Shown here piece after piece: positions 35,801 to 46,422 of a stretch of 64,000 bases of DNA. A program made the position numbers and the translations under genes. Origin of the DNA: Xiphias gladius (Eukaryota; Chordata; Actinopteri; Istiophoriformes; Xiphiidae); assembly GCF_016859285.1 (NCBI RefSeq), contig NC_053414.1, positions 29,614,505-29,678,504 on the forward strand, given 5' to 3'. Position 1 is the stretch's first letter, and each line of letters opens with the position of its first letter. The notes under the pieces are model-generated. The model was not told where the DNA came from and searched no databases. It worked only from the letters and a program-made list of their open reading frames with translations.

Positions 35801-37389
35801 ATATCTGCTAGCAGCCTGAGGAGTTTTTCATCACATCTTGTAGGCACTTGCATCTCAAAATTCTCCCTCATCCCTTCAAAAGCCATGGTCCTTTGGATCA
35901 TGAATTTCCAATGCATTGGTGTGAATTCACGGATTGGAGAGAACCCAAACCTCAGAAAGAATTTGACGTCATTCAGTAAAGCCTGACTGTCATACTCCCT
36001 CAGACAGTGGAACAGACTCACAGCGCTGTAAGACAAAATGCTCTCTAGGATCTTCTTCTTTGTATAGTGAAACAGCTGATCATTGGGCTCCAACATATGA
36101 CGCTCCTTAATGAGGCCAAAGATGAAACGTAGGAAGACATCAGTTTTTCCATCAGCACTCTGCAGCAACTCATCCACCAGATACTGACAGCAAACAGACA
36201 GGAGAGGAGTCGCTTCAATGTCGTCCAGTTTGGCAGATGCAGCCAAGTACTCCTGAATGCTTGAGTGACCAAAGCGAAACACTGTGGTGTTATGCAGCCC
36301 CTTGTCTTCTCTCAACACAAGTGGACATTCTTTGGAGAAAGTTGACGCTTCCTCAGCACTTAGGTTGCTCTGCAAAAGGTCATTCTCATACATTACATTA
36401 CCTTCTGACATCCGGCGCATTGCCAGGGTTTTCAGCTTGGCAATAATTTCTGAGTTTGATGCCTTGACCAGATTTGTGTAAATCTGGGTAAGATTCAAAG
36501 GATTGATTTTAAATCCCTGATCTGCTTTTATATGACTCTTCAAAACATTTGCCATGATGGTACAGATTGGAGGTATCTGACAAAGGAAGTCCAGACTCCT
36601 TGATATTTTGACATGGTTGATGGCTTTGTCGGCCAGATCATCATTACCAATAATTGTCCTGAAGTGCTGCTCCTTCTGTTCATCACTGAACCCTTGTACC
36701 TCAGTCTCTTTAAGCAAATAGCAATCAGGGATTTGTGTTGCTGCTGCATACCGAGTTGTGATCCAGACATGAGCTTTGGGAAATAAAGTCCCACTGATCA
36801 AGCTGGTCACAAGAACATCTACTGTGGATATGTCAGAAACATCACTCAGTGTTGGAAGGCTGAAATTTAGCGGGAAATTATACTCATCCAGTCCATCAAG
36901 GACAAACCACACTTTGTTTTCATTTAGACTCGAAGCGTCAAGCTCCTTCAATTCTGGGTAAAATGTCTGTAGAAGTTCAATCATGTTCAGTTTGCGTTTT
37001 ACCAAATTTAACTCCCAGAATGTGAGAGGAAACAGTAGGTGGATATCATGGTACCCTTTTCCCTTAGCCCACTCTAGAGCACAGCTCTGCACTGTTGTGG
37101 TTTTTCCAACTCCACTCACTCCTAACGTGATGACTGTTCGTTTGCTGCTGTTATGTTTGCAATCACATGATAAAATATCTGTGAGCGGGACAGTTGTAAA
37201 AACAACCCAAGTGTGTAAGTCAGAATTGTCAACGTATCTAAATTCATGCTGGTGCAAGTTAGATAATGCGTAGTCGTGCTTGAGCTCCCGATAGCAAAGT
37301 CTTGAAGGGAGTGAGTTTTCAGAATATGCTTCATTCAGTTTCTGATATTTGTTCTTCAGTATGGTTTTGAGAACGCTTTGGAGATCCAT
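29798..37389 (-). CDS. NACHT-LRR (NOD-like receptor, fish NLR/NLRC3-like)
   Basis: A minus-strand spliced gene. Coding exons are 35780-37389 (from ATG), 33586-33930, 33059-33226, 32787-32957, 32356-32571, 32091-32264, 30033-30206 and probably 29798-29813. Every junction is phase 2, and the total is 957 codons plus stop. NLRs are cytosolic innate-immune sensors that oligomerise through an ATPase NACHT module, with LRRs for sensing or autoinhibition. Visible are Walker [11 protein letters not shown] (residues 90-99), Walker [12 protein letters not shown] (160-170), a [14 protein letters not shown] segment typical of fish NLRs and an EYLAA winged-helix signature ([14 protein letters not shown]). 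LRRs of about 28 residues follow ([19 protein letters not shown]). The first residues, [12 protein letters not shown], look FISNA-like. No PYD, CARD or B30.2 domain is seen. The exact subfamily and orthology are unknown. Confidence 0.88.
30033..30206 (-). CDS. NLR LRR exon 6
   Basis: 174 nt, phase 2-2. Encodes [18 protein letters not shown] and [19 protein letters not shown]. The 3' boundary ATAGA/gtaagt is a perfect donor. If left unspliced, the frame stops at TAA within that donor (30029-30031). Confidence 0.85.
30860..31080 (+). repeat. Interspersed repeat (CAGGATTATGCAAAAACTAC family)
   Basis: GTCAGCAGGATTATGCAAAA, CTGAACCAATTTGCACCA and CCATTAAACTTTGGTGCGG match a repeat I recognise from fish and reptile genomes. 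Its class is unknown to me. In an NLR intron. Confidence 0.5.
32091..32264 (-). CDS. NLR LRR exon 5
   Basis: 174 nt, phase 2-2. Encodes [17 protein letters not shown] and [19 protein letters not shown]. Donor TC/gtaagt. A (TAAA)n run lies just inside the intron at 32063-32081. Confidence 0.88.
32356..32571 (-). CDS. NLR LRR exon 4
   Basis: 216 nt, phase 2-2. Encodes [17 protein letters not shown] and [19 protein letters not shown], with a roughly 15-residue insertion ([10 protein letters not shown]) before the second LRR. Confidence 0.87.
32787..32957 (-). CDS. NLR LRR exon 3
   Basis: 171 nt, phase 2-2. Encodes [18 protein letters not shown] and [19 protein letters not shown]. Confidence 0.88.
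33059..33226 (-). CDS. NLR LRR exon 2
   Basis: 168 nt, phase 2-2. Encodes [18 protein letters not shown] and [19 protein letters not shown]. Donor GA/gtgagt. Confidence 0.88.
33586..33930 (-). CDS. NLR LRR exon 1 (double unit)
   Basis: 345 nt, phase 2-2, twice the usual module of about 170 nt. Contains [20 protein letters not shown] and [20 protein letters not shown]. Splice signals are ccttgcag and AA/gtaagt. Confidence 0.9.
33978..34795. mobile_element. MITE-like DNA element with TTAA ends (full-length copy)
   Basis: It begins TTAAAGGATAGGGCTGG and ends CCAGCCTTATCCTTTAA, near-perfect 17-bp terminal inverted repeats, 818 bp apart. It has no transposase ORF. The TTAA at the ends would fit a piggyBac-like target, but this is uncertain. 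It lies in the NLR intron between the NACHT exon and LRR exon 1. Confidence 0.65.
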
Positions 37390-37406
37390 CACAGAGGCAG
37401 AGGTTC
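35780..37406 (-). CDS. NLR NACHT exon
   Basis: Acceptor cttttcag at 37407-37408 and likely start ATG at 37387-37389 ([10 protein letters not shown]). An open frame extends upstream only through intron. The exon ends LKSKKA + AT/gtaagt. It carries the complete NACHT ATPase and following helical domains without an internal stop. Confidence 0.9.
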
Positions 37407-38350
37407 CTGAAAAGATGGGAAGATGGTGAGTGTAAAAAAAAAGGTATAAGTTAATATTCAGCTGTGCAATACAACAACAGTTGTCTTCACTACAAGGACC
37501 TTCTTTCTTTATCATATGAGGAAGTAAAAGTGTGTCAACGACAAAAAGAAAAAAAAATCTGTGTGCTTAGGCTCTTGTAGAGGGGTTGAAAGAGAGAACT
37601 TCAACTCACGCTAGTTGCATTAAATCCTAATTCATCTCCCCTATATGAATACATTTCCATTGACAACTACAGTCTGTTATGGAGCCTTTTTTTTATCAAT
37701 TCAAGCTTTTTTTAAACATAGCCGCAATTGTATGGCATGTTGCCAAATCATTCATCTACCTACCACAGAAGCAGGAGATTAATTTGAACTGGAATGGATT
37801 CCTGCACAATCACAGCCAACCATGACATGTTTGCTTTGGCCCATAAAAAATAGTATGTTATTATATGATTGCTTTGGCTAAGTTTTCACAAAATTAAAAA
37901 CTCCTAATGCGGCAGAAATGATTTGCTAAATTCTTACTTTTATAAACCCTTACATTCCAAGTGCAAAACACTACATGTAAATTTCATACTCAAAATACAG
38001 AAACTTAATTTTAGCATAAATTTCAATGCTTATTTTTGAGCGTACACATAACTGAATAAATGCAACCAGTGTTTGCAAAGATTTATCCTTATTTTTACAA
38101 CATCACCCTGGTGAGCAGCATTGTAACATAACTGCTAATTACTTTACCACTGTTGCCATACATTTCAAAAGTATGACAGAAGGGGAAAAGGGGGGAAAAA
38201 TGCATAATCTTTCCTTTTGATTACTGTCAAAATGTTATGTGGTGTTTTAAGTGTCTGTCACAGCGGTGTAGATTGTGGTTTAGTGTGCTTCAAGCATTAC
38301 TGTAGCTTATTTTATCAGTAAATATACTGGTGATTAAAATATCTAAGGTT

Positions 38351-38802
38351 TGGTGTCAAACTTTGTGGTCTTGTTGGAGGGAAAGATGCCCAGATCAGGG
38401 CCAGAGTGTATTTCTGGACCTCTTTTCCAACACTTAACTTCAGTGAAGGTGATGAGTTACTGGAGTCTCAAAAGGTTCACAAAACTCACTGGAGATTATC
38501 AAAGTTCAATGCAATAGAGTTTATTCTTTCACAAGGGATAAGCCCGAGTTAGCTGCGGAAACCAACTGATGAAAGCATAGCTAGACATCATCTTTTATAC
38601 CCTAAGTTTGCTACTCCTTGCTGGTGGGTTCTCCACCTACTATCTCAAAAATGAACTTCACATCTTCAGGAAATAATGGTGTGATACTTTCCATATTTGG
38701 TCACATCCTCCATATTCACCCGCAAATAATGGTGTCAGACCCTGTGGAAATCACCCAACTCTCGTGGCCCTCCTGGGCAAGTCTGGGAATATCCTGACAC
38801 CA
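38351..38802 (-). mobile_element. Apparent solo LTR in the NLR 5' intron
   Basis: A 452-bp block bounded by perfect 8-bp inverted ends (TGGTGTCA and TGACACCA). On the minus strand it has a TATA box (TATAAAAG, about 38593-38600) and, about 75 bp further on, AATAAA (38520-38525), the order of signals in a retroviral-type LTR (U3-R-U5). No flanking gag, pol or env was seen, so it looks like a solo LTR or an LTR-like relic. It has the same orientation as the NLR gene. Confidence 0.5.
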
Positions 38803-40160
38803 TTATTTCCAAGGCTATATTTTTTAAAAACTATGTATTATAGCAATCATTTTCTTAATTCAGATTATTCACAACACTTCTTTTACTAACTGCAAGCCTA
38901 GTGATTGGATTTTAATATCATTCAAATGCATTTGATCTACATTCTGCATTGAATACATTCTGGTCTATACTGTAACACACAGAGTATATTCTTAACATAT
39001 TTAATATATCTTGGCACACATAGTCTATACAGAACAGAAATGGTAAACTGATGCAGAAATATAATCACAATCATCATTTTACCTTGTATAGATGTAGAAA
39101 TGGCTGCCCTTTTGAGTCAGGTCCTAGACTTGGCCTTATTATCTGTAATTATAGAAAAAATACAGCAAATTCACTAAATAATATGTTTTCAAAAGTCATT
39201 TTCACTGTACAACATTTCAAATCTGACTTCTGCAAAACTTTCATCTTTTTTTAAATGCTATTTGTCTAATCTTAAGGAAAGGACAGACTCAACACCAGTA
39301 TTTGATAATGGCCATTTTATTATAAATCACGAAGATGTGTGCTCAGCGCTAACGATGTGATGCGCTAATTCCTGCATCACGCATTACCCTCCTTGATACG
39401 GATGGTGTCATTTCATTGATTTAATTTCCTCATTTCAAAATGAGGACTGATGCTGCGGATTTCTTCGAGTTTCAATAACTTTTCAGAACATCCACTAAGA
39501 GATTCGGGGAAGCGGAACTCCACACAGACCAACAGGATTTTTATCTTTATCTTTACACGTGTAGACACGAGTAACACTATCCCTCCGATTGCAGTATATT
39601 GTTTACACGAAAAATAACATATTGAATAACATTGCATTGTATTAATAACACTACCGTTATGCGTCGATTAGGCAGATTATCTAATTTCCTTTAACGCTAA
39701 CTACAGCAAATTGAGCCAAGGCCCTGCTATGACAAAGCCATTGTAAAATATAGTAACTTGACGTTAACCATTTTGTTGACCTAAAGACGTTTCTTTAGTG
39801 AGACGTAAAACCTCAGTTAAGTGGCTGTAACTTCAGTTCAGTGCAAATGGGGAGGCACATTGGAACACGAAAGTAGTGCTCACTTCCGAAGAGCTGCTGC
39901 TAGTTAAGACAGGAGGACTCAACTAGCTTGCGAAACAGTCTTCAATGCTAAAACAGTTTTGCTGGGTGCTAACTGTGTTAATATCGTGGCTGTCCGATGG
40001 AAATAACTGATGGAGTATGAGGTGTAACGGACTCACCGCGAAGATTCACGAGCACACAGCCCTTCCTGTGCGGAGGCGCAGACGAGACAGCCAGTAAAGC
40101 TCCAGACCTTCCAACCACTCTTAATTTCTAACGACTCTACTGCGATTTCCGGTAACTCAC

Positions 40161-40310
40161 CTATTAAAAAGACGCGACGGCAGGCAGAAGCTGGTGTAAC
40201 ACTTTCGATTTACTGTAACCTGAGGCAACATACAGTCAACCGAAACTGGTTCACGAACACAAACGCTGTCTCTGCGTTAGACCCTTCTCACTTTAAATAC
40301 CTTGCTGGAC
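40161..40310 (-). promoter_or_regulatory. Candidate NLR promoter and 5' UTR exon
   Basis: On the minus strand a TATA-like GTATTTAAAG box (40291-40300) lies about 30 nt before a GC-richer stretch that ends in a donor AATAG/gtgagt at 40160. A second strong donor, CGCG/gtgagt at 40036, could be an alternative exon end. Neither exon has an ATG that reads into the NACHT exon, so the protein probably starts at 37389. Confidence 0.4.
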
Positions 40311-43129
40311 ACTCCCTCTTGTGTGGCTTCTGTTTTCTAGTAATTTAGGGGACTGTCCACCAAAAGGTTGTTCTTGTTATCTTTGGCCTCCGGCCAGCCC
40401 TTTGGCAACATCCCAACCTCCTGACAACATTCAGATATCTAAACAATATGGTGTCTCCACATGGACTGGTGTGAAAGAAATGATACATTTGCTCAGTTAT
40501 TGGTGTCATAATGCATAATAATGATGAAGTGTAATGGAAATTTGTATGCAGGCTTGATTTCATACAATATATCTACATATTAATGTTTGAAATAAAACTA
40601 TACTTCTGCTTCGAGAACATCCTGTTTTTAACAAAGCTTGTATCAGTCTGCCAATTCTGTCTACATTCAGCAGCTGAAAAGTGTCCAAGGTAAGGATGTA
40701 AAACTGAACTTCCCTTGAACTTCTGTTGGAACGATGAGCTCCTTGTACGGGATGGTACTGCGCCTCATTAAAAACAAAAAACCGTGACTATCTGTACAAG
40801 CCCAGAGCTCCTTATGTTCTCTCCATGAATGTGTGTGTGTGCCTGCGGCCTAGGATAATACACACAACCTTTACAGTATCATGTTGACAATTAATCATCT
40901 GTATCCTGCATGAAGTTGTTTGTACTGCTCTACAAAAATGTGTTGACTTCCTTGTGTGGCAGAGATCTCTCTGCATGCTCTGTGTGAGCATGTAATAAAC
41001 CAAAATCCTCGACACTGGTTCCAAAAATAAAATATGTACATGCCTTGTCCGAGCACCAGCTCTGAACATGTTTAGACACCAACAGTGGCACAAAATTACT
41101 TTGCTTACGAAATAAAACACAGGCTTTTTGCCTTTACTTACAAAATAAGGGGGTTAGGGCACGGATGCAAATACTCAAGGAGATGGGTGGTTGAGCCAAC
41201 AGCACGGCAGCATAGACCTCAGTACCACGTCTCTGCCTGTTCCCCCCACTGGTCCGTGCTGTCCATGACGGTGATGAATTGTAAAAACTTAGCAAATATT
41301 TTCTCCAATATTAACCAGGTAAGATTATGGCTACTGGGAAGAATAAAATATAGGCAAAATTAGTTTTATTACACTATAATATAGGGATCATTCATGAGGC
41401 ATATGAATCTATCAGAAAAGCCACAACAGTAGTTGATGTACACAATTACAGGACAAAAAGAGCTCACAGGTGCAGTTAATTTAAAAAGGGATTTCTGGTC
41501 TCCTATTAGACAGAACCAACAATGTTTTCTTTTCTGTTATTCATTTTTTAACAGTGTGATTTTTCTTTCTCTCACTTAATTGCTTACGGTGTGTTTTGGT
41601 TAACTAGCCGTGATTACGCTTGCTTCTGAAGGGTTATTTTTATGTGTTTTTATATATTATCTTGTTATGAGACTAAAAGAAAGTGGCTTGTGGTGCTTAT
41701 TACACTCAGGGGCTGGTACTAAACAGAGGTGTTATTCTGCAAAGAATGCACCCAAAGATATATGGTTGTCTATATGTGACAAACAACCCCTTATATGGAA
41801 ACGGCATGACAATTTGAAAAACCGTCCTTGGGTGCTGTGTAGTGTCTCGTCTTTTTCTACCTCTTTTTCTACAGATAAGCCATTAAATTGGGAGAGTCAA
41901 GCATGTCCAGAGTGAAATGTCCGTATGAGGGAGGCACATACCTGAGGAGCAATGGAGGTCTCAGCCAATAAGAAGATGACCGTGCCGACAATGTTATTTA
42001 CTATGTTTAAACCTAATATCTGCTGGACCAGGGAGAGAAAAGTCACTCAGACTTGGTGAACTGATGTGAATGCTTGTGGGTATTCAATACTCGTTGTGTT
42101 TTCTACTGTGCCTTATGTTATATGCAGCTACATGTAAGCCAAGAAGAGATCACACTTCACTGATAAACAGGAAACGCAGAAACACATGACATGACCCCAA
42201 CGGTCATGACCCCAACGGACGATATGAAACAGGAACAAGCAACAAACCACAAGGCGGGCTTTACATTACGCCACATTGGGCTGACTGAAACATACAGCAT
42301 ATACAGACACACACATAGAGCTCAAGTCAGATCTCTTCCTGGTATTGCTGCTTGTGCTGACCTGATTGATCTCCGCTCTCTGCAGACAGCGAATAAATAC
42401 TCATACTTGATTCAATTGAGTTTCCGTACTTTGTTTCCACATCTGAACTGGGAGAGACTGTGGCTGAAACAGGTCTCAACATGCTGTATGCTTGTCAGGG
42501 ATGCATGGTCTGGTCCAGAGCTCTGTGAGCAACCTCAATCTTTAAGACACGGCTGTATTTTAATAAATAGATGTGAAATTAACTTTTTGCGTCCTGCATA
42601 CTTCACTAAACGAATGCGCGAGTCCTGATGTTTTGAAGGATGGACTCAACACTTCAAATCCCACATGTACCTCCTCAGGTTGAGTGGGACGTGTTCTTGT
42701 TCCTTTTTTGTTTTGAGGATATATTTTTGTATCGATTCTGTTGTTGTATCTTGTGTTTACCAAAAACTAATTTAAAAAATTGCAAATCAGTAAAAAAAAA
42801 AAAAAAATCTGGTGCGATTATCATGGAGCCACATCCCCATGTATTTATACTGTCAATTAAGATCTAACATGACCAATCTTAACCAACGTTAGTAGGCTGG
42901 GGAACCTGTTGCAACTTGCCTGCAGCCTCAAAAGCATGTGAAACATAGTTTAATTCACATTACAGATTATACGTTTTCTGCGTGTTAGCAGAAGGCTCAG
43001 GAATACCAGTGTAATCGCTGAAGAGTCATTCATTCTGAAGTCGGGATTTACAAGGTTCCATGTTCAGGATCTATTTGCCACCATCAAAGCAACAAGCATT
43101 TCTGTTTTCCTCGGCAGCCGATGCTTTAC

Positions 43130-43460
43130 AGCAGGGGTCAGTAACTAGGACCAACCAGGCGCCAGTTTTTTCAGCATTGTTTATGTGGGGCCAACATCGA
43201 AATACAGGTGCTGTTAAAAACGTAGGCCTGTATGTTTTACTATGAGACTAAAGGTGTAATTTTCCACACAATAAACAATGTCTGCTTCGATATTGCGGTT
43301 TGCATGAGCCTTCTATTTACTGTACAGTGTTACCTACAGTCGATTTTGTGAAGAATCACGTCAAAGTTTTGATGTAAACTACAAACATGAACCTTTCATC
43401 TTCCATCAAGGGACCAAATGTTTTTGTTGGAGGGCCAGATTTGGCCACAAGGCAACCATT
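43130..43460. mobile_element. hAT-like DNA transposon fragment
   Basis: CAGCAGGGGTCAGTAACTAGG at the left and GGAGGGCCAGATTTGGCCA near the right resemble the ends and body of hAT-type (Charlie-like) non-autonomous elements. No transposase was seen. Confidence 0.35.
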
Positions 43461-44009
43461 ATGTTGGTGTTCAGATGAATCTCCTCCGAACAGGGTCATT
43501 ACTTTATACAAGTTTACAGGTAAACAAACACCATTTGTGCACCCGCCATGGTAAATTGGTACAGGTGCGGTTTATGAAGCCTACTTTTCCCTACTCCCCA
43601 AGCCAGACCTCTATCATTTTCAAGATGTGATTGTGAGGGAGGAGGACCAATATATAATAAGATGCCTTAATCAGACCGACAGGACTGACCCCATGCTATG
43701 AATGTGTCAACAAAGCATTCCTTAGTTCCAGACCTCAGTCACAAAACCAAAAAGCAGACTTTTCCCCTCCACAATCTGCTTGTAGTTGTAGAAAACTTTC
43801 TGGTGATATGCATCCCACCATTTTACGTGTATTATGTTGAGCATGTTCACTCTGTATTAACAAGATTTTGAGTCTGAACAAAGGCTGTGACATTTACCTC
43901 ATCATTAATTATTGTCAACCTCTCTTTTCTTACATGGTGCTACAGTGGACATGCTATATAACAGTACATATGACAGCTTTCAGAAAAATACTGTAATGAA
44001 TACACCTGG

Positions 44010-44122
44010 TTTTTATACTTTAATACTGTGAAGAGTCCAGTCTGGACCTGCTCTATATGGAAAGTGTCCTGAGATAACCTCTGTTATGATTTGATGCTAT
44101 ATAAATAAAATTGACTTGACCT
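44010..44122 (+). repeat. 3' tail of a retroposon (SINE/LINE-type)
   Basis: CTGAGATAACCTCTGTTATG then GATGCTATATAAATAAAATT is a widespread teleost repeat end (degenerate here). Intergenic. Confidence 0.5.
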
Positions 44123-44999
44123 GAGCTGGTTAGATATACAATATAAGCTCCAATTTAATCAAAGGGACATCTAGTAAAAGAGGTGTATCCTTATGCTTTC
44201 TGTTGAGTATATCTTAGTCAAGTTTGAGGATTCAGTTTGTGATTTGCATGGTAAATACTTTGAATAAGAAGTTGTACTGACATTGCTGTATTTTGAGACT
44301 CGCATGATGTGTTATGTGTCAGAGAAAGAGTCAAGAGGCAGACGTCATAGTGAACTGCTGTCATGGTGGGATGCATGGCTCAACATTACAGCTCTATAAC
44401 ATGGGTGCGTTACATGTTAGTGTTAGAATAAGTGGCCATTGTGTCACCAAATACATTATTACTTATCATAAGGACTGCAGAAAGGTAAGTCTGAAACGTA
44501 GTAACTTACTACCAGTACTAGGAAGCCATTTAGCTCGTTGGAAGCCTTCACATAATACAATAAGGTGACGTTGTTGTTTAGGCCAGTTTCAAATGGCTGT
44601 AATCAAAGGCATGGGATGGACAGTGTTGTGACAATTCCTGATGCTGCTGAAGGCTAATCAAAGTCACATTTTACTGTTAAATAACAATACATTTTACACA
44701 GAGTTAATTCAACTTAACACATCAAAGCAATAAATATGCCCCACAAACATTCCTTGTATCTTACGACCTCAAGTTTAGACCTCAGTAGTAGGTTCCGAAA
44801 ATTATTTAATGTATTTGTTGAGAATCAATCTAATTTGTGTTGGATACGTATAAAGTTTAAGCGTGGAATATGTGTATTTTATAGGCATTCGTTTGTGAGT
44901 TACATTTTATACAGCCAGTCAAATCCTTTTTTTGCCCAAGAATTGACACTTTCTCTCAAAAATAATATATCAAAACTATCAAAAATATTATGTCTGAGC

Positions 45000-46095
45000 C
45001 TGCAAGTAGTTTTGTTTGGAGAAATTTTTTTATTTTTCCACAGTCAGCTTGGAGCTTTTCATAACAAACAGTAGAAACAGTGTTGTTGTGAACTGACTTT
45101 TGAGAAATAACTGGCATAAATCCAAGTCCAGTAATGAGTCCAGTACAGAAATATTAAATCAGAATAAAAATCTTTGTCACTTTAGTGATGAAAAAAAGAA
45201 ACATTTGAATATAAAAATATTTCTACACAGAAATACAGGCTACAATTGACCAGCAATTGCAACAACAAAAAAACATGAGAGAAAAAAAAAAATCAGAACT
45301 TTTACAATAGTTCATTTTACTTTTTAAATTAATGTTTTAGCATGAAGTTTTAATCTAGGTCATTCTGATGAAAGATGACTAATCACTGGATGGCAGCTGA
45401 AAGCTTTCAGTAGCATACAGTATATTCAATTCCTTTTGAAGGCACCTGGGATAACAGCAGTTAAGGCAAAAGTTAGTTACATAAATTGCAATATTTTACT
45501 GTATGACCTCTGCTTTGAGGATGTTATGCATGTCCAACAATGTGAAGAACGTTTCATCTCCATATAAAATTTCCCTTACCAAAAATCCTGCAAATCAGTC
45601 TCCATACACGATCCAAGAATTTCTGCTCAGCATACACATTCAGGCCACAACATTAAAACTAGCATCTGGTTTTAATGTTGTGGCTGAACGGTGTAGGCTC
45701 TGACCAAATCAGATACAGGCTAAGTCAACTCTAAGTGGTTGAATTGTTGATAACTTGCGAAAAAACCTAAACTGAACAAGTGTTATCATAATTTTGCCTT
45801 TTCGTCCTATATCTGAGCCCCATTTCTGAGGTGCTAGACTTAAAACACCAGCACTTTCCAGAGTCCATCCTATCACTTTGTTGTTTCTCATAAAAACAAA
45901 TCTCCCTGTCATTTGCATGGCATCAAAATTCTCATATTTAACATCTGCATCAATATGCCAATATACGGTTTGGTGTCTGCTCCGCACATCTGTTTCAAAC
46001 ATCCTCAAATCTTTCAACAAAACAAACATCTACAAGCACCACAAGAATACCAACTACAATAGTTTGAGTGCAGGAAGCTGTTATGTTCTCCTCCA
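45000..46095 (-). other. RIN probable 3' UTR
   Basis: Non-coding after the TAG. A minus-strand AATAAA (plus TTTATT) occurs near 45029, but the true 3' end is not determined. It contains the MITE remnant at 45635. Confidence 0.35.
45635..45696. mobile_element. Near-solo terminal inverted repeat pair of a MITE
   Basis: CCACAACATTAAAAC and GTTTTAATGTTGTGG face each other across an 8-9 nt loop, flanked by TACACA and GTGTA. These ends belong to a Tc1/mariner-type MITE common in fishes. The inside of the element is gone. It lies near the RIN 3' UTR. Confidence 0.6.
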
Positions 46096-46422
46096 CTATT
46101 CAATTTGAAGGCAGTTTCCATTTTGCATGACAGCAGGGATACAGAGGTTAAGGTTAGGCACCGTCCTGTAGACAAAGTGGAAGATCTGTGCACGGGGCCG
46201 GCTGTGGAGCTCGGCTTTGATGCGCTGAGGGTATGTGTCCGGGGCCAGCTGCTGGGTGGTGTCCTCAGTGACCAGAAACAGTGCATAGTTCTCAGGGTCG
46301 GGGATCTTGAATTTGTAAGCGCAGAGTGAGCAGACCTCTTCTGTGGTGGTATAAGGGTGGACGACCAGGGTTTTGGCCGTGCAGCCTGTGTCCACTTCCT
46401 GCAGGGCTACACGGAGATAGTT
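46096..46422 (-). CDS. RIN terminal exon: Ras-association domain
   Basis: 108 codons plus [23 protein letters not shown] through [20 protein letters not shown] is the RA domain. The tail [11 protein letters not shown] ends the protein. Confidence 0.94.
   Translation of the reverse strand, partial: NYLRVALQEVDTGCTAKTLVVHPYTTTEEVCSLCAYKFKIPDPENYALFLVTEDTTQQLAPDTYPQRIKAELHSRPRAQIFHFVYRTVPNLNLCIPAVMQNGNCLQIE

Larger units (their letters stand above)
40310..45000. other. Intergenic region between the NLR and RIN genes
   Basis: No gene could be supported. A plus-strand ORF of 145 codons at 42191-42628 has no recognisable domain. It is followed at about 42791-42806 by a run of 16 A, which may be the tail of an old retroposed copy. 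An exact 15-bp tandem duplication (CATGACCCCAACGG.) occurs at about 42190-42220. hAT-like and retroposon-tail repeats lie at 43130 and 44010. Confidence 0.4.

Noticed and set aside
39413..39637. Minus-strand ORF with FRFPESLSGCSEKLL
   Set aside because: The second half looks protein-like, but no splice partners or family were recognised. It lies in the NLR 5' intron.
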